From positions 3,224,001-3,288,000 of the forward strand of contig NZ_JAUTBD010000001.1 of assembly GCF_030818935.1 (NCBI RefSeq): a stretch of DNA of 64,000 nt, read 5' to 3'. This document shows positions 49,833-58,294 of the stretch, piece after piece (the first letter of the stretch is position 1; the number at the start of each line of letters is the position of its first letter). This DNA is from Microbacterium sp. SORGH_AS_1204 (GTDB lineage Bacteria; Actinomycetota; Actinomycetes; Actinomycetales; Microbacteriaceae). The position numbers and the translations under genes are program-made. The notes below the pieces were generated by a model. It was not told where the DNA came from. It saw only the letters and a list, made by a program, of their open reading frames with translations, and searched no databases.

Positions 49833-51275
49833 ATGCTCACCGTCCTTCCCGACGCGTCCGCCCGCCTCGCCGCGCTCGAACGCGAGGCGGCGCACCAGAG
49901 CGCCCTCAGCGCCGGCGACGGACGCCCGTGGGTCGCCGCGCGCGACGGCGTGCGGCCCGTCGTCATCGTCGGGGCCGGGCAGGCCGGTCTCGTCCTCGCC
50001 CGGGGTCTGCGCCGTCGCGGCATCGACGACGTGGTCGTGCTCGACGCCGCCCCCGCGGGCGCTGCGGGACCCTGGACCACCTACGCGCGCATGCACACGC
50101 TCCGCACGCCGAAAGACATCGCGTGGCCCACCTGGGGCACCCCCGCGGTCAGCCCCCGCGCCTGGTTCGAGGCCGTCTACGGCCCGGCGGCGTGGGACGA
50201 CATCGACTACTTCCCCACCACCGCCTGGCAGGGCTTCCTGCAGTGGTACCGCGAGGTGTCCGACATCACCGTCGTCCCCTCCACCCGCGTCACGCGGCTG
50301 CTGACCACGACCGACGACGGGCCCCTGGAGCTGCACCTCGACGGCCCCGACGGACAGTGGCTGCTCCCCGCCCGTCACGTCGTGCTGGCCACCGGCATCG
50401 AGGGTGCCGGTGGTCGTCACATTCCGGCCCTCCTCGACGGGCTCCCCGCCGACCGCGTGCACCATACGCACGACGACATCGACTTCGCCGCTCTCGCGGG
50501 TCTGCGCATCGGCATCCTGGGCGCGGGAACCGGCGCGTTCGACAACGCCGCGACGGCTCTCGAGCACGGGGCGGCGGGCGTCGACGTGCACATGCGGCGC
50601 GCGGCGATGCCGCAGGTCAGCCCGTACCGCTGGATGGAGTTCGCCGGACTCATCGAGAACTACGGCTCGTTCACCGACGCGCAGAAATGGGCGTTCAACG
50701 TGCACCTCTCGGCCGTCGACCAGCCCGCCACGCAGAACGCCCTGTGGCGCGCCCACGCCTTCGACGGTTTCCGCTTCCTCACCTCGTCACCGTGGCAGCA
50801 CGTCGAATGGACGGGCAGCGAGATCGCCGTGACGACGCCGCACGGCATCCACCGCTACGACGTCGTGCTCGCCGCGACGGGGATCGTCGCCGACCTCGCC
50901 CGCCGCCCCGAGCTGGCGACGGTGGCTCAGGATGCCGTGCTCTGGAGCGACCGCCTCTCCCCGGCCGATGCCGCGCAGAACCCCGGGCTGGCCGCTTTCC
51001 CGTACCTCGACGACGACTTCGGGCTCGTCGACCACCGGGGCGGGGAGGCGATGTCACGCATCCACATGTTCAACCACGGCGCGCGCATCAGCCAGGGCAT
51101 GCTGAGCCACCAGATCCCCGGCCTCGTCGGGGGTGCGACGAAACTCGCCGCCGCGTTGTCGCGACGGCTGTTCCAGCGCGACTCCGCCGATCTGCTGGCG
51201 GAGTACCTGGCGTACGACGTGCCGGTGGGGGTGCACATCGGCCGGCGCGAGCCCGCCGCCGTTCCCCTCGGCTGA
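49833..51275 (+). CDS. FAD/NAD(P)-binding oxidoreductase, monooxygenase-like
   Basis: A 480-residue flavoprotein. The first dinucleotide site is VVIVGAGQAGLVLARGLRRR near residue 43, and a second, LRIGILGAGTGAFDNAATAL, is near residue 226, the layout of FMO/Baeyer-Villiger-type enzymes and related reductases. TLRTPKDIAWPTWGTPAVSP may be a substrate region. The FMO fingerprint is not complete, so the reaction is uncertain. It follows the AllA-like gene by 2 bases and belongs to the same operon. Confidence 0.82.
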   Translation: MLTVLPDASARLAALEREAAHQSALSAGDGRPWVAARDGVRPVVIVGAGQAGLVLARGLRRRGIDDVVVLDAAPAGAAGPWTTYARMHTLRTPKDIAWPTWGTPAVSPRAWFEAVYGPAAWDDIDYFPTTAWQGFLQWYREVSDITVVPSTRVTRLLTTTDDGPLELHLDGPDGQWLLPARHVVLATGIEGAGGRHIPALLDGLPADRVHHTHDDIDFAALAGLRIGILGAGTGAFDNAATALEHGAAGVDVHMRRAAMPQVSPYRWMEFAGLIENYGSFTDAQKWAFNVHLSAVDQPATQNALWRAHAFDGFRFLTSSPWQHVEWTGSEIAVTTPHGIHRYDVVLAATGIVADLARRPELATVAQDAVLWSDRLSPADAAQNPGLAAFPYLDDDFGLVDHRGGEAMSRIHMFNHGARISQGMLSHQIPGLVGGATKLAAALSRRLFQRDSADLLAEYLAYDVPVGVHIGRREPAAVPLG

Positions 51276-51412
51276 GACGCGCGCCCGCGGCATCCGCGGT
51301 CCGCCCCGGACGCGACGCGAGAGCCTGCCCATCGCACACGGCTCAGGCCGCGCGCGGAACACAGGGTCCGTTACCCGGTCCTCGCGGCGGGGACGCGGGT
51401 AGCGTGAAGCGG

Positions 51413-52342
51413 GTGACCACCGAGACCCCCCTCATCGTGTCCGTGCCCACCGCTCAGCTCCAGAGCGACCTGCAGCCCCTTCCCGAGGGCGTCGACGTGG
51501 TCGTCTGGGACATGAAGGATGCCGCCCCGCGCGAGCGTTTCGACATGGTCGTGCCGCCGTACATGTCGATGGACGGCGTGATCCAGGCTCTGTCGACGGT
51601 CGAGATCGGCCTGGTGCAGAGCCAGTCGATCGGCTACGACAACGTCGCGGGACGCCTGCCGGACGGCCTCGTCTTCGCGAACGCGTCGGGCGTGCACGAG
51701 ACGGCGACGGCGGAGCTGGCCGTGACGCTCGCCCTCGCGGCGCAGCGCCGCCTGCCCGATCTCGTGCGCGCGCAGGACCGGGGCGAATGGATCGGCGGCA
51801 GCGCGACGGGTCTCGCCGACCAGCGGGTCACCCTGCTCGGCTTCGGCGGCGTCGGCCGGGCGATCGCCGCGCGTCTGAAGCCCTTCGAGGTGCAGCTGCG
51901 CGCGGTCGCCTCGCACGGTCGCCTGCAGGATGACGTCGAGGTCCTCCCTCTCGGCAGGCTCCACGACGTTCTCGCCGAGACCGACATCGTCATCGCCTCA
52001 CTGCCGGGCGGCGACGCGACGCGCCATGTCATCGACGATGCGGCCCTGTCGGCACTGCCCGACGGCGCCCTCGTCGTCAACGTCGGTCGCGGGCCGCTCG
52101 TCGACACCGATGCGCTCGTGGCGCACGTGCGGCGCGGGCGCATCCGGGCGGCGCTGGACGTGACCGACCCCGAGCCCCTTCCCGCGGACCATCCGCTCTG
52201 GAGCCTCGAGGGCGTGCTCATCTCCCCGCACGTCGGAGGGGCGACGGATGCCATGCGTCCCCGCATCGCCCGCTTGCTCCGCCGTCAGATCGACCGCCTC
52301 CTTGCCGGCGAGGAGCCGCTGAACGTCGTGCTCGGGGGCTGA
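51413..52342 (+). CDS. D-isomer-specific 2-hydroxyacid dehydrogenase family protein
   Basis: A 309-residue NAD(P)-dependent dehydrogenase. The nucleotide site is VTLLGFGGVGRAIAARL near residue 142; catalytic Arg is expected in VVNVGRGPLVDTDALVAHVR, Glu in ALDVTDPEPLPADHPLW and His in LISPHVGGATDAM. It probably interconverts 2-keto and 2-hydroxy acids such as glyoxylate or hydroxypyruvate, which would fit the preceding ureidoglycolate-type enzyme. GTG 51413 follows TAGCGT (51400-51405) by 7 bases, so it can be transcribed leaderless from its own promoter. Confidence 0.9.
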   Translation: MTTETPLIVSVPTAQLQSDLQPLPEGVDVVVWDMKDAAPRERFDMVVPPYMSMDGVIQALSTVEIGLVQSQSIGYDNVAGRLPDGLVFANASGVHETATAELAVTLALAAQRRLPDLVRAQDRGEWIGGSATGLADQRVTLLGFGGVGRAIAARLKPFEVQLRAVASHGRLQDDVEVLPLGRLHDVLAETDIVIASLPGGDATRHVIDDAALSALPDGALVVNVGRGPLVDTDALVAHVRRGRIRAALDVTDPEPLPADHPLWSLEGVLISPHVGGATDAMRPRIARLLRRQIDRLLAGEEPLNVVLGG

Positions 52343-52472
52343 CAGCAGGGGCGGTCCCCGTGCGGATCGTCGCCGCACGTCGGACGGGGGCCTCTCGTAC
52401 ACCCGGCGGATGGCGCGCTGTTCGCGCGGCCTCGACGGCTCGCGGCGGGAGGTGCGGTAATCGAGGCGTCGG

Positions 52473-53042
52473 TCAGCGCTCGTCGCGGTCGGCCCCCGAC
52501 CACAGGTCCCCGCACTCGACGGCATCCGCCCCCGCCGCCACCAGGTAGGGCCGTGCACCGACGTCGCCGCGCGCCGACGCTGCGACGGCGCTCCAGTGAT
52601 CACGCCCGATGAGCACCGGATGCCCCGGCGAGCCGTCGTAGACGGCGTAGGCCAGGGCGTCGGGCCCCGCACGGCGGGCGAGGCGTGCAACGGCTGAGGA
52701 CGGGGCATCCGGGGTGTCGACGGGAAGCACCACGACCGCGGAAGCGGACCCGGACGCCGCCGCAGCGAGGCCCGCTCGCACGGAGGCTGCGATGCCCGTG
52801 CGCCAGTCGGCGACACGGACGACCGTCACTCCTGCGGGAAGGAGGGGCAGCGCCTCGTCGACCGCTGCGCCGAGCGTCACGAGGACCTCGCCGCACCCGC
52901 CTTCGTGAAGCGCGCGCACCGCGAGGGCGAGCCACGGCGTGCCGGCGGGTGTGCGCGCCAAGGCCTTCGGGCCGCCGAACCGGCGCCCGGCACCCGCGGC
53001 GAGCACCAGTCCGCAGGGGGCGTCGGAGGGGATGGCCGGCAT
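52473..53042 (-). CDS. MobA/MocA-like nucleotidyltransferase
   Basis: A 189-residue NTP transferase. The N-terminal CGLVLAAGAGRRFGGPKALA is the dinucleotide-binding motif of molybdenum cofactor cytidylyl/guanylyltransferases, VVLPVDTPDAPSSAVARL carries the metal-binding DxP element and GSPGHPVLIGRDHW is typical of MocA. It would add CMP to molybdopterin for xanthine dehydrogenase-family enzymes. It is divergent from xdhC, with 51 bases between starts, a common pair. Confidence 0.86.
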   Translation of the reverse strand: MPAIPSDAPCGLVLAAGAGRRFGGPKALARTPAGTPWLALAVRALHEGGCGEVLVTLGAAVDEALPLLPAGVTVVRVADWRTGIAASVRAGLAAAASGSASAVVVLPVDTPDAPSSAVARLARRAGPDALAYAVYDGSPGHPVLIGRDHWSAVAASARGDVGARPYLVAAGADAVECGDLWSGADRDER

Positions 53043-53093
53043 GGTGACGACAGCGTAGCGCGCGCGAAACACGCCCCGACTACGGTCGTGGGC

Positions 53094-54053
53094 ATGCTCG
53101 ATCTGGCCGCCGACCTGGTGCCGCTGCTCGAGGCGGGCGAGCCCGTCGCGGCGGTGACGGTGACCCGTGTGGTGCGCAGCGCCCCGCGCGGGGTCGGAGC
53201 CACCCTCGCCGTCACGCGCGAGGCCCGGGTGATCGGCTCCATCTCGGGCGGCTGCGTCGAGCACGACGCCGTCATGCTGGGCCTCGACGCCCTGCGCACC
53301 GGCTCGGTGCGGCGCGCACGGTTCGGCTTCACCGACGACGGCGTCGTGACCCCGATCGCCGCGGGGCTCGCCTGTGGAGGAGCGGTCGATGTCGTGGCCT
53401 ATCCCGTCGACCCGGCGCGGGTGCTGCCGGCGCTCACCGACGCCCGCGCAGGTCGGGAGGCGGCGGTGCACCTTGTTCTGGACGGCGGCGATCTGCACCT
53501 GCACCGCCCGTCGGCGCCCCGCCTCGTCATCCTGGGCGCCGGCGAGCACGCGGCCGCCCTCTGCCGGCTGGGAGCCGCGGCAGGCTTCGCGGTCACCGTC
53601 TGTGACGACTGGGCGCTGCTGGTCACCCCGGAACGCTTTCCCGATGCTTCCGAGCTCGTCGTCGGCGCTCCGCACGAGTACCTCGCCCGCCTGCGCGCGC
53701 CCGATGCCCGCACGGCCGTCTGCGTGCTGACCCACGACGAACGTCTCGACGTGCCCGCGCTCCGCGCCGCCCTGCGACTGCCCGTCGGCTTCGTCGGTGC
53801 GATGGGCGCGCGAGCCACCGTCGCCCGCCGCGCGCAGCTGCTGCGGGCGGCGGGAGTGACGGATGCCGAGCTCTCACGCCTGCACTCACCCCTCGGCCTC
53901 GATCTGGGCGGGGCGACACCGGAGGAGACTGCTCTGTCGGTGATCGCCGAGATCGTGGCGACCCGCAACGCCGCCGACGCGCGCCCCCTGCGCGAGTCCC
54001 GGCGCCCCGGCCTGCACCACGCCGCGGGCGCGTGCGCGGTGAGGACCGCGTGA
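53094..54053 (+). CDS. xdhC: XdhC/CoxI family molybdoenzyme maturation protein
   Basis: A 319-residue XdhC-type protein. The N-terminal XdhC/CoxI domain has TVTRVVRSAPRGVGATLAVT, VIGSISGGCVEHDAVMLGLD and GLACGGAVDVVAYPV with the conserved Cys positions; the C-terminal Rossmann domain reads RLVILGAGEHAAALCRLGAA and LPVGFVGAMGARATVARRAQ. XdhC inserts sulphurated molybdenum cofactor into xanthine dehydrogenase. No molybdenum hydroxylase subunit is in the window. Start ATG follows TACGGT (53081-53086) by 7 bases. Confidence 0.93.
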   Translation: MLDLAADLVPLLEAGEPVAAVTVTRVVRSAPRGVGATLAVTREARVIGSISGGCVEHDAVMLGLDALRTGSVRRARFGFTDDGVVTPIAAGLACGGAVDVVAYPVDPARVLPALTDARAGREAAVHLVLDGGDLHLHRPSAPRLVILGAGEHAAALCRLGAAAGFAVTVCDDWALLVTPERFPDASELVVGAPHEYLARLRAPDARTAVCVLTHDERLDVPALRAALRLPVGFVGAMGARATVARRAQLLRAAGVTDAELSRLHSPLGLDLGGATPEETALSVIAEIVATRNAADARPLRESRRPGLHHAAGACAVRTA

Positions 54054-55348
54054 GCGTTCTCGTGGTGCGCGGCGCGGTGGCCGTGGTCGACGGCGACGGA
54101 CGCGTGCACACCGACGACGTCGTGAGCGTGGACGGGGTGATCGCCGAGACCGCCGATCTCACCGGCGCCATCGAGGTGGATGCCACGGGGTGCGTCGTCA
54201 CCGCCGGACTCGTCAATGCTCACCACCACCTGCTGCAGACGGCGTTCCGGACGCTGCCGGGCACTCGCGGCATCCCGATGCGCGACTGGCTGCCGGCGAT
54301 GGCCTCCGCCTATGCGGCCGCCGGCGTCGACGCGGAGCTGACCGGCCTCGCCGCGCGCGCCGGGCTCGCCGAGGCCCTGCTCAGCGGCGTCACCACGGTC
54401 GCCGACCACCACCTCACCTGGCCGAGCGGCGCCGACACGGTCGGCATGGCCCGGGCCGCGGCCGATGCCGCCGCGACGCTCGGCGCGCGCCTGGTGTTCG
54501 TGCGGGGCGCCGCGCGCGACGACCCGCAGGAGGCCGCCGCGTCGGCCGACGCCATCGTGCGGGCACTGCTCCCCGGCATCCACGGGGGCGTCTCGGACGA
54601 CGGCATGCTGCAGATCGCCGTGGGGCCCGCGGGCGTGCACAGCGACCCGCGTGCGACGTTCGAGCTGCTGGGCGAGGTCGCGCAGCGACACGGCCTGCGC
54701 CGGCGGACGCAGGCGAACGAGGTCGTCGACGTCGAGATCGCCCTCGCGCGCTACGGCGCACGGCCCCTCGACCTGCTCGAGGAGTGGGGCTGGCTCGCGC
54801 CCGACGTCACCCTCGCCCACCTCTGCGATGTCACCGACGACGAGATCGCCCGCCTCGCGGCATCCGGCGTCTCCGCCACCCACGCCCCCGGCTGCGACGT
54901 GCCGATGGGGTGGGGGGTCGCGCCGGTGCGGCGGCTGCGCGACGCCGGCCTGGCCGTAGGCCTGGGAACCAGCGGCGGCGGCAGCAACGACGCGGGGCAC
55001 CTGCTGGCCGACGCGCGCCTGGCGATGCAGGTCTCAGCGCTCGTGGGGCCGCAGCTGCCGGCATCCGAGGTCCTCCACATGGCCACCGCCGGGTCCGCCG
55101 ACGGACTGGGCCGCCCCGAGCTCGGACGCCTCACCCCCGGGTCGGCCGCCGACCTGTGCCTGTGGGACGTCTCCGGCGTCGCCGATGCCGGTGTCGCCGA
55201 TCCGGTCGCCGGTCTTCTCTGGGCCGCCCCCGGCCGCCGGCCGCGCACCGTCGTCGTCGGCGGACGCGTCGTCGTCGACGAGGGCCGACTGATCACCGCC
55301 GACGAGGGCGAGATCGTCGCCCATTTGTACGAGAGAGTGCGACGATGA
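54050..55348 (+). CDS. 8-oxoguanine deaminase-like amidohydrolase with missing metal ligands
   Basis: A 432-residue amidohydrolase closest in pattern to 8-oxoguanine deaminase/TrzA-type enzymes: TAGLVNAHHHLLQTAFRTLP near residue 51 holds the HxH metal pair (58 and 60). The segment that normally reads THxxE is TQANE here (residues 220-224), replacing the third metal His by Gln221, and the normal G-x-D metal Asp motif is GLGTSGGGSND (304-314), with Ser308 where Asp is expected. His257 and His278 remain. The GTG overlaps the xdhC stop by 4 bases. It may be inactive, use another metal site or have a binding role. Confidence 0.83.
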   Translation: MSVLVVRGAVAVVDGDGRVHTDDVVSVDGVIAETADLTGAIEVDATGCVVTAGLVNAHHHLLQTAFRTLPGTRGIPMRDWLPAMASAYAAAGVDAELTGLAARAGLAEALLSGVTTVADHHLTWPSGADTVGMARAAADAAATLGARLVFVRGAARDDPQEAAASADAIVRALLPGIHGGVSDDGMLQIAVGPAGVHSDPRATFELLGEVAQRHGLRRRTQANEVVDVEIALARYGARPLDLLEEWGWLAPDVTLAHLCDVTDDEIARLAASGVSATHAPGCDVPMGWGVAPVRRLRDAGLAVGLGTSGGGSNDAGHLLADARLAMQVSALVGPQLPASEVLHMATAGSADGLGRPELGRLTPGSAADLCLWDVSGVADAGVADPVAGLLWAAPGRRPRTVVVGGRVVVDEGRLITADEGEIVAHLYERVRR

Positions 55349-55971
55349 CCACCATGGCCCCCGCGATCGATGTCGACGACGTCCCCTCCGGCGACGAACT
55401 GCTCGGCGCCCACCTGCGGGGCCTGCGCAAGGCCCGCGGACTGACGCTCACCCAGCTCGCCGAAGCGGCGACGCTGTCGCATCCCTTCCTCAGCCAGCTC
55501 GAGCGCGGCCTCGCCCGTCCCAGCATGGCGAGCCTGGAACGCCTCGCCCGGGCGCTCGGCACCAGCCGTGTGGAGCTCATCGCGGCCTCGGAACCCCCGC
55601 GCACCGACCAGGACGCGCGCCCGTCGTTCGTCGCCGCCGACGGCGGTGTGATCGGTCCCTACGCCGAGGGCACCGCTCGGCTGCTCGCCACCGGTCCGCG
55701 ACGGTTCGAGCCGCTGGAGTTCACCGGTTCGAACGCCGAACCGGGCGACCACTACGTGCACGAGGAAGACGAGTTCCTCACCGTGCTCGAGGGCTCGATC
55801 GTCATCTCGTTCGGGGTCTACGGCGAGCGCACCCTGCACGTCGGCGACTCCGTCTATTGCCGCTCGGGCACGCCGCACCGCTGGCATTCCCCCGACGGCA
55901 CGACCTACCGCCTGCTCATCGTGAAAGACATCGTGCACGGCACCGGCGACCACGACGGGGCCGGCGCATGA
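55345..55971 (+). CDS. XRE family regulator with C-terminal cupin
   Basis: A 208-residue regulator. The helix-turn-helix at about residues 21-75 reads LGAHLRGLRKARGLTLTQLA, LSHPFLSQLERGLARPSMAS. The cupin domain (about 120-195) has HYVHEEDEFLTVLEGSIVIS and GDSVYCRSGTPHRWHSPDG. Such XRE-cupin proteins sense small ligands and repress nearby catabolic genes. It overlaps both neighbours by four bases, so it is co-translated with the deaminase-like protein and the reductase. Confidence 0.94.
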   Translation: MTTMAPAIDVDDVPSGDELLGAHLRGLRKARGLTLTQLAEAATLSHPFLSQLERGLARPSMASLERLARALGTSRVELIAASEPPRTDQDARPSFVAADGGVIGPYAEGTARLLATGPRRFEPLEFTGSNAEPGDHYVHEEDEFLTVLEGSIVISFGVYGERTLHVGDSVYCRSGTPHRWHSPDGTTYRLLIVKDIVHGTGDHDGAGA

Positions 55972-56915
55972 GCGGGGGTGTCACGTTCGAGACCGTCGTG
56001 CGCGCGCGTCGCGACGCCGCGGAGGGAATCGTGCTGCTCGACCTCGAGCGCACGACGGGCACGCTGCCGCACTGGTCGCCCGGGGCGCACATCGACGTCG
56101 TGCTGCCGGGCGGCCTCGAGCGGCAGTACTCGCTCTGCGGCTCGGTCTCCGATCGCGGCACGTGGCGCATCGGCGTGCTGCGTGAGCGCGAGGGATCGGT
56201 CTGGCTGCACGACAACGCCGTCGAGGGCGCGACGCTGCGCGTGCGGGGGCCGGCGAACCACTTCCTCTTCGCGCCCACCGCCGGGCGGTCGTACGTGTTC
56301 GTGGCCGGGGGCATCGGCATCACTCCGATCGTGCCGATGATCGACGCCGCCGAAGCCGCGGGCGCGACCTGGACGCTGCTGTACGCCGGGCGTTCGCGGG
56401 CGACGATGGCCTTCGTCGATGATCTGGTCGCGCGGTACGGCGAGCGGGTCGAGGTGTATGCCGCCGACGAGGGGCGACGCCTCGACCTCCCCACGCGCTT
56501 CGCCACCCCGGTCGCTCGCACCGTCGTCTACTCGTGCGGTCCCGCGCGCCTGATCGAAGGGCTCGAGGATGCCATGGCCGCCTGGCCCGCGGGGAGCCTG
56601 CACCTCGAGCGGTTCGAGGCGAAAGTACTGGGCCCGCCGGTGTGGGCGGAGCCGTTCGAGGTCGACCTCATGCTGTCGGGCGTGACCGTGACCGTGCCGC
56701 CTGAGCGTTCGGTGCTCGACGCGGTCGAGGAGGCCGGCGCCATCGTGCCCTCGAGCTGCCGCGTCGGCACGTGCGGCACCTGCGAGGTCGCCATCGTCGA
56801 CGGCGAGGTCGAGCACCGCGACTCGGTGCTGTCGCCGGAGGAGCAGGCCGCGAACCGCACCATGATGGTGTGCGTGTCGCGGGCCGCGTGCGAGCGGATC
56901 ACGCTGGAGCTGTAG
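55968..56915 (+). CDS. Phthalate dioxygenase reductase-type ferredoxin-NAD(P) reductase
   Basis: A 315-residue electron-transfer protein with three domains in PDR order: flavin domain (about 1-100, with GLERQYSLCGSVSD), NAD domain (105-220, YVFVAGGIGITPIVPMIDAA and VVYSCGPARLIEGLEDAM), and a C-terminal plant-type 2Fe-2S domain (VPSSCRVGTCGTCEVAIVDG with a further Cys at VCVSRA). It would feed electrons to a Rieske oxygenase, none of which is present here. ATG overlaps the previous stop, and its 3' end overlaps the convergent MFS gene by 17 bases. Confidence 0.93.
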   Translation: MSGGVTFETVVRARRDAAEGIVLLDLERTTGTLPHWSPGAHIDVVLPGGLERQYSLCGSVSDRGTWRIGVLREREGSVWLHDNAVEGATLRVRGPANHFLFAPTAGRSYVFVAGGIGITPIVPMIDAAEAAGATWTLLYAGRSRATMAFVDDLVARYGERVEVYAADEGRRLDLPTRFATPVARTVVYSCGPARLIEGLEDAMAAWPAGSLHLERFEAKVLGPPVWAEPFEVDLMLSGVTVTVPPERSVLDAVEEAGAIVPSSCRVGTCGTCEVAIVDGEVEHRDSVLSPEEQAANRTMMVCVSRAACERITLEL

Positions 56916-58152
56916 GTCCCTTCCGTCCGGCGGATGCCGCGAGGGGCGGTGCCAGGATCGCGGCGACGACGAGCGGGGCGGCGAGGAAGAGCCACGCGGC
57001 CGCCGGGGCGGCGGGCCAGCCGAGCAGAGCCCCGACGACGATGTTGCCGACGAGCACGGCGACGCCGCCGCAGGTCGACAGCAGACCGAAGAACGACCCG
57101 GTGGGACATGCACCCGCGAACCGCGGGACGAGGCCCTGCGCGGTGGGGTTCGTCGTGAGATGCCCGAGGATCACGAGCCCGGCGGCGACGAACACCGCCA
57201 CGATCTGCGCGGCGGCGACGAGCGGGAGCACCGCGGACGCGGCGATCACGGCGAAGCCGGCGGCCGAGACCCCGTATCCGGCCCGCAGCGCACGCGCGGC
57301 GCCGATTCGGAGGCACCACCGCGACACCGGCAGCTGCAGCACGAGTGTCAGGGCCGACACCCATGCGAACATCAGCGCCACCAGGCCCGCGCCCCCGTCA
57401 GCGCGACTGAGCTGCAGCGGCAACGCCAGATAGAGCTGATTGAAGGCGAGCAGGTCGGCGGCGTGCACGGCCGAGAAGCCGACGAATCGGCGATCGCGCA
57501 GCGACCACCACCGGCCATGGATGCCGAGTGTCGGTGCGGAAGCCGCTCGCCGAGGGAGCGCGACGGCGAGGAACACGCCGATGAGCACGAAGAACGCGGC
57601 ACCCGCGAAGGCCACCACCACGAAGCCCCACCCCAGCAGCGCCGCCCCGGCGAGCGGACCGATGACCGCCCCGAGCTCGCCGGCCACGCTCAGCCATGCG
57701 AATAGCGAGGCGCGGGAGCCGGATCGGGCGGGGGCGCGGCGCTGCTCGGCATCCGCCACGAGCACGTTGATGCCCGGCGAGAACAGTGCCCCGCCCAGTC
57801 CCGTCAGCACCGTTCCGGCGACGAACGCCGCGAGCTGCGGCGTCGGCGCGAGCAACGACAGGGCCAGGGTGGCGAAGCCGAGCACGCGCACCGCGCAGCC
57901 GGTGAGGATCGTGCGTCGCGCGCCGAAGCGATCGACGAGCACCCCGCCCACGAGGAACATGCCCTGCTGCGCGAACGTGCGTACCCCCAGCACCAGACCG
58001 ACCGCGGCCGCGGCGAGTGCGAAGTCGTCGCTGAGCACGAGCGCGAGGAAGGGGACGACGGCGAAGAAACCGACGTTGAACAGCAACTGCGTGGCGAGCA
58101 GCACCGGCGTGGGTGCGCCGGCGCCGGACGCGATGTCAGCCGGGCGCGACAC
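56899..58152 (-). CDS. MFS transporter
   Basis: A 417-residue MFS protein with about 12 hydrophobic segments. QLLFNVGFFAVVPFLALVLS is helix 1, and GGVLVDRFGARRTILTGCAV is motif A. The layout resembles small-molecule/drug exporters of the DHA1-like group. The 5' part of the open frame is Arg/Pro-rich and unlikely to be translated, so GTG 58152, with GGAG upstream, is chosen; the start remains uncertain. Substrate unknown. Confidence 0.85.
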   Translation of the reverse strand: MSRPADIASGAGAPTPVLLATQLLFNVGFFAVVPFLALVLSDDFALAAAAVGLVLGVRTFAQQGMFLVGGVLVDRFGARRTILTGCAVRVLGFATLALSLLAPTPQLAAFVAGTVLTGLGGALFSPGINVLVADAEQRRAPARSGSRASLFAWLSVAGELGAVIGPLAGAALLGWGFVVVAFAGAAFFVLIGVFLAVALPRRAASAPTLGIHGRWWSLRDRRFVGFSAVHAADLLAFNQLYLALPLQLSRADGGAGLVALMFAWVSALTLVLQLPVSRWCLRIGAARALRAGYGVSAAGFAVIAASAVLPLVAAAQIVAVFVAAGLVILGHLTTNPTAQGLVPRFAGACPTGSFFGLLSTCGGVAVLVGNIVVGALLGWPAAPAAAWLFLAAPLVVAAILAPPLAASAGRKGPTAPA

Positions 58153-58294
58153 GGACAGGGGGTCTCCGGAAGGGCGGGGGCGGGCGGGGGAGGGCGACGA
58201 AGAGCCCCCGACGATCCTCGCACCCCCGCCCCGTCGCGCCGCGACGGGTCGCGTCCAGAATTCACTCGTCAGATCGTCAGAATGCTGCGTGCCT

